This document shows positions 27,136 to 34,295 of a DNA stretch of 64,000 nt, one piece after another. The stretch covers positions 102,430 to 166,429 of the forward strand of contig BJHK01000009.1 of assembly GCA_014192425.1 (NCBI GenBank). Reading direction: 5' to 3'. Under the pieces are notes generated by a model. That model worked only from the letters and a program-made list of their open reading frames with translations, was not told the DNA's origin and ran no database searches. Every line of letters starts with the position of its first letter. The stretch's first letter is position 1. Source of the stretch: Planctomycetia bacterium (GTDB lineage Bacteria > Planctomycetota > Planctomycetia > Pirellulales > UBA1268). Both the position numbers and the translations under genes were made by a program.

Positions 27136-28083
27136 TCAGGGGGCGGCGGCGGCCGGCCCGGCGGCCGGCAGGTCGGCGATGTCCACCGGGGTGAAGCCCG
27201 GCCGTGCCGGCATCCGCCAGAGTTGCGCCGGGTCGCCGGTCGGCATGTTGGTGGTGATCGACGTCAGTTCGAGCGTGAACTGCACCTCGCCGGACACGTC
27301 AGAGGCCGGCCAATGGACCTCCACCATGCGCGGCAGAGCCGCGCCCGAGGGCGGATCGACGAGGTGCCGCGACGTGCGCACGCTGGCCAGCGGCTGCCCC
27401 GCCGCGGAGAACAGGTGCTGCTCGAGCACGAGGCCGGTGATGCCGTCGAGGATCGTCGACTTCCGCACCTCGTCGGCGGCCGAGGCGTTCGGCGGCACGA
27501 TCCAGCTGCGGATCTCGATCCGGCCATCGGGAAGTGGAAACGGCCCCTCGTGCCGATCGTGGGGCCGGAACTGCACGAGACCGAGCAGTTCCGGCATCCA
27601 CTCGGCACGGATCGGGATCATTCGCCGCGCCGGCGAGACGTCGTAGCGATCGTGCCGGCAGAAGAGCGTGACCGGGGGCTGGTGCTGCCGGATCCAGAGC
27701 CAGAACAGGTCGTCGTTGCTCCCCAGATCGAGTTCCTCGCCGCTGATGCTCGTCCGCGCCTGGAGGCGGAAGCGACGCGGCGGTTCGCAGGCCACGCGGG
27801 CCGCCAGCCGGGGCACGCCCGGAACGGCGAGCGTGGCCTGCGTGGCGACGTAACTCTTCACGCGCTGCGTGTTGTCATGGACGGTGGCGATGATCTGGTC
27901 GAGCGTGGGCTGCGCGGGGAGCGTCCGCGGCAGTGGCATCGTGCCGATCTGGGAGGTGCGCAGGACGCCGGGGCACGACGCACCGCTGGCCGCCACGCAG
28001 GCCACGAGCATGAGCAGCGTGACGGCCCGGCCGGCTGCCGCGTGGCACGGGATGGCGGGGGATCGCGCTGGCAACGGGCTCAT
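27136..28083 (-). CDS. putative lipoprotein with LolA-like fold
   Basis: 315 aa from ATG 28083, overlapping the stop of the upstream gene (ATGA). An N-terminal hydrophobic segment ends in the lipobox LVAC (about residues 27-30), so membrane anchoring by a lipidated Cys is likely. The following region (LDQIIATVHDNTQRVKSYVA, RLAARVACEPPRRFRLQA, DLFWLWIR) resembles the beta-sheet of LolA/LolB-type lipoprotein carriers in planctomycetes. The C-terminus is Pro/Ala-rich. Transport of lipoproteins or another hydrophobic ligand would fit, but this is inferred from the fold only. Confidence 0.65.
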   Translation of the reverse strand: MSPLPARSPAIPCHAAAGRAVTLLMLVACVAASGASCPGVLRTSQIGTMPLPRTLPAQPTLDQIIATVHDNTQRVKSYVATQATLAVPGVPRLAARVACEPPRRFRLQARTSISGEELDLGSNDDLFWLWIRQHQPPVTLFCRHDRYDVSPARRMIPIRAEWMPELLGLVQFRPHDRHEGPFPLPDGRIEIRSWIVPPNASAADEVRKSTILDGITGLVLEQHLFSAAGQPLASVRTSRHLVDPPSGAALPRMVEVHWPASDVSGEVQFTLELTSITTNMPTGDPAQLWRMPARPGFTPVDIADLPAAGPAAAAP

Positions 28084-28568
28084 GCGGCCTCCCCCGACCA
28101 GAGCAGGGCCGAGAGCCGCTCCTCGAGGCCCGCGGCGGCAGCCTCCTCCACCGGCACGGCCCGCACCCGGTACTCGCGGTCGCGCTTCCGGCAGGTGAGC
28201 AGCAGGTCGTCGGCGCCGGTTGCGCCGGGGGCATCGTCGACGATCCTGAGAATCCGGCGCCGCACGAGTTGCAGGGCGAGGAGGAACCGCAGCGGTTCGT
28301 CCTCCGCGCGGCCTTCGAGTTCCTCGAACACGTCGAGGAGCACCTCGGGTGGCGCGAGCACGGCCCCGCCCAGCGGCGCTGCGGGAAACGCCGACCGCCA
28401 CCAGGCGAGCGTCCGCTCGGGAGGCCCCGACCAGGCATCGGCGGCGACATCGACCCGCTCCAGCCCACTGCTGCCGCGCACGAGCGCCGAATAGATCGGC
28501 GCGCCGGCGACGAACGGCCGACCGGTGAGGCTGCAGGCAGCCTGCGGACGATGAATCTTCAGGTCCAT
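28080..28568 (-). CDS. hypothetical protein coupled to the lipoprotein gene
   Basis: 162 aa from ATG 28568. Not recognised. It begins MDLKIHRPQAACSLTGRPF, and the ACS-TGRPF-G-PIYSALV pattern looks conserved. A Leu-rich helical middle follows (PPEVLLDVFEELEGRAEDEP, RFLLALQLVRRRILRIVDD), then a small basic C-terminal domain. The cytosolic character, with no signal or membrane segment, contrasts with the exported partner it is translationally coupled to. The frame continues to 28778 but the added residues are low-complexity. Confidence 0.55.
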   Translation of the reverse strand: MDLKIHRPQAACSLTGRPFVAGAPIYSALVRGSSGLERVDVAADAWSGPPERTLAWWRSAFPAAPLGGAVLAPPEVLLDVFEELEGRAEDEPLRFLLALQLVRRRILRIVDDAPGATGADDLLLTCRKRDREYRVRAVPVEEAAAAGLEERLSALLWSGEAA

Positions 28569-28770
28569 GCTTCTGGTCGCCAGATCGTCGGGGCGTCGCG
28601 GGGCATCCGGCCCGCCCACGGTCCGTGCACGGGGCCGCCCGCGGCCGGGGAAGAAATACCCGAGCTGCGGCCGCGGTCGGCAGAGCAATTTCCCGGACTT
28701 TGCCCGGTGATCATGGCGCCGCGACGACACTGGGCGGGCTGGGCAAGGCACGGCGGCCGGGCCGGGCGGA

Positions 28771-29511
28771 TCAGCCACGGGGCGGCGGCCCGAGCCGCAC
28801 GCCCGCGGCGGTCAGCGCCCGGCGGACCGCGCGGGCCGTGGCCACGGGAGCGACGCCGTCGCCATGCAGGCAGAGCGTGTCGGCGCGGAGATCGACGAGC
28901 CGGCCGCCGACGCTGCGGACACGGTGATCGCAGGCGATGAGCACCCCCTGCTCCGCTGCCACCAGCGGTTCGGCGATCACGCTGTCCGATTCCGACCGCG
29001 GAAGCAGCAGTCCGTCGTCACGATAGCGACGATCGACGAACGCCTCCTCGGCGACGGTCAGGCCACGATCCCGCGCGGTGCCGACGAGCAGGCTGCCGGC
29101 GGGCGCGTAGAGGACGAGTCGCGGCCAGTCCGTCGCCAGCGCCGCGACGACGGCCGCGGCCAGGGCGGAGTCGGAGGCGACCTGGTGATACAGCGCGCCG
29201 TGCAACTTCAGGTGCGCGAGATCGGGGCCGGCGATGCCGGCGAGTGCGGCGACCTGCTCGAGCACGAGCCGCACCGCGGCAGGCGGAGCCAGCGGCCGGG
29301 CGACCCGGCCGAAGGTGAGCCGGTCGCGGTGCCCGGGATGGGCGCCGATCGCCACGCCATGCCGACGGGCCAGCATCACGGTCGTCCGCATCGTGTCGTC
29401 GTCACCCGCGTGTCCGCCGCAGGCGATGTTCACCGACGTCACCAGCGGCAAGACCGCAGCGTCGTCGCCGCCCCCCTCACCGAGGTCGCAATTGAGGTCG
29501 ATCGTGGTCAT
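28771..29511 (-). CDS. pxpA: 5-oxoprolinase subunit A (LamB/YcsF family)
   Basis: 246 aa. The family starts with the metal-site-like IDLNCDLGEG (residues 3-12). SVNIACGGHAGDD, GVAIGAHPGHRDR, HLKLHGALYH and the C-terminal TLCLHGDG complete the family motifs. PxpA works with PxpB and PxpC in ATP-dependent conversion of 5-oxoproline to glutamate in the cytosol. Its start overlaps the stop of the fused pxpBC gene (ATGA at 29508-29511). Confidence 0.9.
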   Translation of the reverse strand: MTTIDLNCDLGEGGGDDAAVLPLVTSVNIACGGHAGDDDTMRTTVMLARRHGVAIGAHPGHRDRLTFGRVARPLAPPAAVRLVLEQVAALAGIAGPDLAHLKLHGALYHQVASDSALAAAVVAALATDWPRLVLYAPAGSLLVGTARDRGLTVAEEAFVDRRYRDDGLLLPRSESDSVIAEPLVAAEQGVLIACDHRVRSVGGRLVDLRADTLCLHGDGVAPVATARAVRRALTAAGVRLGPPPRG

Positions 29512-31169
29512 GCCTCACTCCGGGCGACGCGGTCGCCGCACGACGCGCCGGCGATGGCCGCCGCCAGTGCCCGGGCCGCCGCGTGCGCCTCTTCCAGCGT
29601 GGACCGCCGCCAGCGGACCTCGTGGCCCGGCCGCAACTGGGCCGCCAGCCGCAGGTCGGCTGCGACGACGTGGCCGATCACGGGGTAGCCGCCCATCGTC
29701 TGGGCGTCGGCCAGGAGCAGGATCGGCCTGCCGTCCGGCGGCAGCTGCACCGCGCCCGGGAGCACGGGCCGCGAAACGAAGCGGCCGCGATCAGGGACGG
29801 CATGTGGCGGGAGCGGCTGGCCGTCGAACCGCACCCCCATCCGATCGGAACGGGCGCTGGTTCGCCAGGCGTGTCGCCACAGGGCGTCGAGGCCGGGACC
29901 GGCCTCCGCGGCGGGAATGATGCGCAGCGTGCACGGATGGGGCGGATCCGGGACGACCGCGGCCGCGACGACAGGATCGATGCCGACTCCGTGCCGCGGA
30001 TCTCCCACGGGGAGCCGGTCGCCGGCCGCGAGCCTGCGGCCGGACAGCCCGCCCAGCGCCGCCGGCTCGTAGGTGCTCGCGCTCCCCAGCACGCGGGGCA
30101 CGGCGATCCCGCCGGCGACGGCGAGGACGCCGCGACATCCGCTGCGGGCCTGACCGAGTGCGAGCTCGGTGCCCGCTCCGATCCGGACCGGCCGCCCGCG
30201 CGGCAGGCCGGTGAACTCGCCCCCCGCGACGGCCACGACCGCGTCGCGCTCGAACACGAGCGTCGGACCGACGAGCGTGAACTCGATGCCGGCAGCCGCC
30301 TCGTGATTGCCCACGAGCAGGTTGGCCAGGCGCAGCGCCGGGGCATCGACGGCACCGGAGAGTGGCAGCCCGGCCGCCCGCTGCCCCGGCCGGCCGAGAT
30401 CCTGGATGCTGGTCCACAAACCCGCGTCGGCGACGATCAGGCCCGGCGCAGGTGCCGGCGCCGCGAAGCCGGCGGCAGCCGTCTCGCGACGGGCGAACTC
30501 CGCGGCGCAGTCGCCGGCGTCGATCGCGACAAACCGCACGCTGTCACCCGCGCGCAAGCGGGCGGCCGGGTGCCGCGCGACGTCGAACAGGACCGCCGGC
30601 GAACGGCCGATCACGTTCCAGCCGCCCGGGGTGGCGAACGGATAAACGCCCGTCTGTGCTCCGCCGATGCCCACGGACCCGGCCGCCACCCGGGCGCGGG
30701 GCGTCGTCCGGCGGGGCGTGACGAGCGGCTCCGGCAGGCCGTGGAGGTAGGCGAAGCCGGGCACGAAGCCGATCGCCTGCACGAGATAGTCGGGGGCCGT
30801 GTGCAGCCGGACGACGTCGTGGCGATCGAGGGCGTGCAGCGTGCAGACCTCCTCCAGGTCGGGGCCGTGCGGCCCGCCGTAGCAGACGGGGATCTCGTGC
30901 CGCGTCCCGTGCGCGTCGCACCGTCTCGCGGTCGCCGCTGAGGCCGCGAGCCTGTCCTGCAGCCCGCCCAGGTCGCCGCCGCGGACGGGGTCGTAGACGA
31001 CGAGCACCCGGTCGATCGCGGGAACGACGTCGATGACTTCGGGATGCCTGGCGGCATCGATGGCATCGGCGATCGCCCGCGCCGCGGCGATCATCTCCGG
31101 CGGCGTGCCGGAGGAGAGAACGATCTCGACCGCCGAGTCGCCCACCGGCCCCGGCGTTGCAAGGCTCAT
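29508..31169 (-). CDS. 5-oxoprolinase subunits B and C fused (KipI-KipA)
   Basis: 553 aa. The N-terminal half (about residues 1-230) is the PxpB/KipI or allophanate-hydrolase-subunit-1 domain: SLATPGPVGDSAVEIVLSSG, EIPVCYGGPHGPDLEEVC, IGFVPGFAYLHGLPE, TPGGWNVIGRSP. The C-terminal half (about 240-540) is PxpC/KipA: LIVADAGLWTSIQDLGRPGQ, NLLVGNHEAAAGIEFTLVGP, GRPILLLADAQTMGGYPVIG. Separate genes are the more usual arrangement, so this is a fusion. With PxpA it forms a complete 5-oxoprolinase. It lies directly after a DUF2891 gene with 4-bp overlap. Confidence 0.9.
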   Translation of the reverse strand: MSLATPGPVGDSAVEIVLSSGTPPEMIAAARAIADAIDAARHPEVIDVVPAIDRVLVVYDPVRGGDLGGLQDRLAASAATARRCDAHGTRHEIPVCYGGPHGPDLEEVCTLHALDRHDVVRLHTAPDYLVQAIGFVPGFAYLHGLPEPLVTPRRTTPRARVAAGSVGIGGAQTGVYPFATPGGWNVIGRSPAVLFDVARHPAARLRAGDSVRFVAIDAGDCAAEFARRETAAAGFAAPAPAPGLIVADAGLWTSIQDLGRPGQRAAGLPLSGAVDAPALRLANLLVGNHEAAAGIEFTLVGPTLVFERDAVVAVAGGEFTGLPRGRPVRIGAGTELALGQARSGCRGVLAVAGGIAVPRVLGSASTYEPAALGGLSGRRLAAGDRLPVGDPRHGVGIDPVVAAAVVPDPPHPCTLRIIPAAEAGPGLDALWRHAWRTSARSDRMGVRFDGQPLPPHAVPDRGRFVSRPVLPGAVQLPPDGRPILLLADAQTMGGYPVIGHVVAADLRLAAQLRPGHEVRWRRSTLEEAHAAARALAAAIAGASCGDRVARSEA

Positions 31170-32227
31170 GGGACGTCACCCAGGGCGAGGGCCGCGAACG
31201 ACGCCAGCCAGTGCTCGCCCACGTAGTCGCCACCGACCGTCCGGGGCAGACCGACCGCGAGGTGCCGGTCCGCCGCCGCCGCCATCTCGGCGGCGAGCGG
31301 ATGGTCGGTCGGCAGGCTGGCCGCGAGCCGCCGCAGCAGCCAGCCGCGGGACAGGCAGAGGCCGTCGAGGTGGGCGATCTGCGGATCGCACCGATCGACG
31401 ACCTGCGGCGGCATGGCAATCGGCCCGAGGCCGCGCGGAAAAAACGCCTCGCACCAGGCGACGAATTCCCCGCGCGGCAAAACGACCCGCATCAGGCCCG
31501 CTTCCGCCAGAATCGGCGACAGGAAATCCGTCAGCGACGGCTCGTAGGCCAGCGGGGCATCGCGATCGTCGCGATACCAGCGGACCGCGGCTCGGCGGAT
31601 GATCCGCTCCAGTTCCGTGTCCCGGCAGGTGATGCAATAGTCGCAGGCGAGGATGCCGGCGAAGGCCGAGCTGGCGTGCGTGCCGGAGCGGATCGGATAC
31701 GGCGCGGCGTCCACGAACGCCGCCAGGCGGACGGCCAGATCCGCCGCGAGGGGATCGACGGCCTCTGCCCAGTCGCTCGCCTGCGGCAGCAGCGGCCGCA
31801 GCCGCTCGAGCTCGGCCCGGAGTTCGAGGAGCCAGGCCCAGCCGTACGGCCGCTCGAACGTCGCCGCCGCGGGGCGGGCGCAGTACTCCCGTTCAGCGGC
31901 CAGGCGGGCGGGCGTGAGCCGGGCGGCGAGCGCCGCAATGATCTCCTCGCGCGCGTCGAACCGGGCCTGGAGCCGCAGCAGCCGGACCAGCAGCCAGTGC
32001 ATGTGGACGCTCGAATGCCAGTCGTAGCTCCCGTAAAACACCGGATGCGCCGCGACGTGGTCGGCGGCAGCCGGCTCCGCCGCCACGAGCAGGTGGTCGA
32101 GCTTGTGCGGATAGGCGCGGCTGATGTTGGCCAGGGCGACGCCGGCGAACGCGTTCGCCATGTCCGCCGTGACGTGGTGCGGCACCCGATCCTCTGACCG
32201 TGCCTCCGGCCGCGAGACGTTTCCCAT
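31166..32227 (-). CDS. DUF2891 family protein
   Basis: 353 aa from ATG 32227; the frame is longer but that part overlaps the HAD gene. The conserved family blocks include ANISRAYPHKLDHLLVA, HPVFYGSYDWHSSVHMHWLL, RPYGWAWLLELRAEL, SGTHASSAFAGILACDYC and VGGDYVGEHWLASFAALAL. DUF2891 proteins are helical, His/Trp-rich and functionally uncharacterised. Coupling to the 5-oxoprolinase genes (4-bp overlap) hints at a related amide or amino-acid role, which is speculation. No signal peptide is seen. Confidence 0.85.
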   Translation of the reverse strand: MGNVSRPEARSEDRVPHHVTADMANAFAGVALANISRAYPHKLDHLLVAAEPAAADHVAAHPVFYGSYDWHSSVHMHWLLVRLLRLQARFDAREEIIAALAARLTPARLAAEREYCARPAAATFERPYGWAWLLELRAELERLRPLLPQASDWAEAVDPLAADLAVRLAAFVDAAPYPIRSGTHASSAFAGILACDYCITCRDTELERIIRRAAVRWYRDDRDAPLAYEPSLTDFLSPILAEAGLMRVVLPRGEFVAWCEAFFPRGLGPIAMPPQVVDRCDPQIAHLDGLCLSRGWLLRRLAASLPTDHPLAAEMAAAADRHLAVGLPRTVGGDYVGEHWLASFAALALGDVP

Positions 32228-32279
32228 GGTCTGCCCAGTGTAATCGTGTCCGGACCGGCGCAGGCCGCGGCGGCGCGGG

Positions 32280-33155
32280 CTAGCCGAGACTGGCAAGGAC
32301 GAGGTCGGCCACGTCTTCCAATCCGCTGCCGTCGTGCGACCCGACGACGTGCCGCATGGCCGCGCGAACCTCGGGCACGGCGTTGCCCATGGCGATGCCG
32401 AGGCCGGCGGCCTCGAGCATCGGCAGGTCGTTGACGTCGTCCCCCACGGCGCACACCTCGTGCGCGGCAATCCCGAACCCTGCGGCCAGCGCGGCGACGG
32501 CGGTCCACTTCGTCACTCCGGCCGGGGCGATCTCGCAGAGCCAGTCCCGATACCGCGGGCTGCGGATCGTGTGCAGGGCGAGCTGGCCGGGGAACGCGTC
32601 GCGCAGCGCGGCCTCGAGGGCGAGCATCGCCTCGCGCGCGCCCATCGCGAAGCCCGCGAAGACGTCGGCGGGCGGGGCGACGTGCAGGTCGGGGCGGACG
32701 TCGGCCAGGCTCCGGTTGCGGTCGAGATACTCGCCGAGGCCACGGCCGCCCCCCGCGAGGCTCCGGCAGTGGAAGTCGAAACCGGCGGCGAAACTGTCGG
32801 TGTACAGCACCGGCTCGTGGCCGGAGTCGACGATCATGTCCACGACACCCTGGAGCACGCCGGGAGGAAACGCGGCCCGCTGGAGCGTGGCATGGTCGGT
32901 GGGTCGCTTCACGAGCGCGCCGGTGGCCGTGACGAGCGGATCGACGATGCCGAGCCGCGTGGCCACCGGCAGCGCGTCGCGGTACCGGCGGCCCGTGGCG
33001 AGGAGCACCCGCACGCCCGCCGCCCGGACCCGATCGATCGACCGCTCGGCGACGGCCGTGACCTCGTGGCGGCTGTCGGTCACGGTGCCATCGACGTCGA
33101 GAACGAGGAGGCGGATGCGGCCAGGGGCGGCCGGCGTTGCGGGCGGAGGCGTCAT
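32280..33155 (-). CDS. HAD-superfamily phosphatase, Cof type
   Basis: 291 aa from ATG 33155. HAD motif I is LLVLDVDGTVTD, motif II is VLLATGRR, and motifs III/IV lie in TKWTAVAAL and VGDDVNDLPMLEAAGLGIAM. The C2-type cap between motifs II and III is the Cof layout, whose members hydrolyse sugar phosphates, FMN, PLP or other small phosphates. The gene lies 52 bp upstream of the DUF2891 gene on the same strand and may belong to the same operon. Substrate cannot be predicted. Confidence 0.88.
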   Translation of the reverse strand: MTPPPATPAAPGRIRLLVLDVDGTVTDSRHEVTAVAERSIDRVRAAGVRVLLATGRRYRDALPVATRLGIVDPLVTATGALVKRPTDHATLQRAAFPPGVLQGVVDMIVDSGHEPVLYTDSFAAGFDFHCRSLAGGGRGLGEYLDRNRSLADVRPDLHVAPPADVFAGFAMGAREAMLALEAALRDAFPGQLALHTIRSPRYRDWLCEIAPAGVTKWTAVAALAAGFGIAAHEVCAVGDDVNDLPMLEAAGLGIAMGNAVPEVRAAMRHVVGSHDGSGLEDVADLVLASLG

Positions 33156-33300
33156 GACGCTCTGGCCGGGTCGGCCTGTCCGTTCCACGTGATCCGCGGA
33201 CTTCGGCGACAGGCGACCTGTCCCCTGCCGCTGGACGTCCGGTTCTACCATGGGCGTCGACCGGCGTGGATCCCCGGCGTGGCCTGCCGGGGGCGCCCCG

Positions 33301-33765
33301 TCATTCCTTGTCCGTGCCGGAGGCGCGCCTGAGGAATCCGGCAAGCACCAAACCCCAGGCGATGATCAGCCCCAGTCCTGCACCGATGTGCGTGAGCGTG
33401 ACGACGAGTTCCTGCCATGGCTCGCCCCCTGTGGCACCGGCCTGACGTGCGGCAAGAGGCAGCATCCGCGTCGTTCCCCACCAGGAATTTGCCACTTCGG
33501 ACAGCGCCATCGCCCATGTCAGCCAAGCCGCCACCACCACCCCCCGGACAGTCGTGCGGCCGGCAGCGTGCGGAAACGTCAGCATCGCGGTCGCCAGCAC
33601 GATGAACAGCATGCCGTTGGTGACGAACTGCATGTGGGCCCCAAGTGCCAGTCTGGGGTGCGGAGTCCACGGGACGGCGAGGCCCCACACCAGTCCGACC
33701 AGCACGAGCAACATCCCGTGAATCACGATCTGCCGACTGCCACCCTGAAATGTCATCGACGCCAT
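33301..33765 (-). CDS. four-helix membrane protein, hydroxylaminobenzene-mutase-like
   Basis: 154 aa from ATG 33765 (M4, ATG 33756, is an alternative). Four hydrophobic helices: QIVIHGMLLVLVGLVWGLAV, MQFVTNGMLFIVLATAMLTF, GVVVAAWLTWAMALSEVANS and TLTHIGAGLGLIIAWGLVLA. HPRLALGAHMQFVTNGMLF after helix 1 matches the pattern of small (hydroxyamino)benzene mutase-like and related membrane proteins. The similarity is short, so the function is only suggested. It is transcribed away from the structured element upstream. Confidence 0.55.
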   Translation of the reverse strand: MASMTFQGGSRQIVIHGMLLVLVGLVWGLAVPWTPHPRLALGAHMQFVTNGMLFIVLATAMLTFPHAAGRTTVRGVVVAAWLTWAMALSEVANSWWGTTRMLPLAARQAGATGGEPWQELVVTLTHIGAGLGLIIAWGLVLAGFLRRASGTDKE

Positions 33766-34295
33766 CCTGGTTGTGCCTGCCGGTATGCTCCTCAGCCGAA
33801 CGTCGGCGAACAGCGGCCCGCCGGATTGGAGGAACCACACGGTCCGATCCTATCGCGCGGGCGATCTCCGCACGCACCCGGATGGCGTTCACGCCTGGAT
33901 GCTCCCGGGAGTATGCTCGCCGGGGAGGGCCGCAGGCAGGGTTGCCCGAGCCTCGAAGGCATGCGGCCCTGATACGGGACACACCTGATCCTCGGGCACC
34001 AAACGGTGCGTCCGGAATCGAATGCCGGGCGGGGCTGCTCGTGCCCCAGGAGCCGGCGTGAGCTGCCACGCACAGGCAGGATGCCGGAGCGCAGGCAGAT
34101 CCGAGTAAGCGAGGGCTGGAGGCCCGCAGGGAACGTCCGGCGATGGGGCATGGGCCGCCCCGACCCGCGAACCCAGCGAGGCTCGAGTGGGAACCGTATG
34201 ACACGCCCGCTTCCAATGTCGTGCCCCGCCGGCCCATGGCAGCCAGCGCAGATTCGGCCTGACTTTGCCGGTATAGTGTCTGGATCGGGAGGTGG
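33766..34295. other. 530-bp intergenic region with hairpin and promoter
   Basis: Besides the structured element it contains, just before it, a perfect 8-bp stem GGGCCGCA...TGCGGCCC (about 33927-33969). Near the right end a TATAGT at 34272-34277 is a candidate -10 for the gene at 34296. GGGAGG at 34288-34292 would suit either ATG 34296 or, with better spacing, the in-frame GTG 34302. Confidence 0.4.
33970..34208 (+). repeat. ~240-bp structured intergenic element, copy 1 (candidate ncRNA)
   Basis: Begins TGATACGG and shares its whole length with 62058-62298, including the anchors tccggaatcgaatg, agccggcgt, gcgaacgtccgg-like and ccccgacc-gcgaacc. Differences between the copies preserve base pairing. 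The outer stem pairs GGGGCTGCTCGTGCCCC (34032 on) with the region ending ATGGGCCGCCCC. A small hairpin GGCA-GGA-TGCC replaces GCCC-GGA-GGGC of copy 2, and GGGCT-GGA-GGCCC replaces GGGCA-TGGA-TGCCC. The mispairs of this copy are U-G wobbles if the + strand is the RNA. No coding frame is convincing. It lies between divergent genes. Confidence 0.6.
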
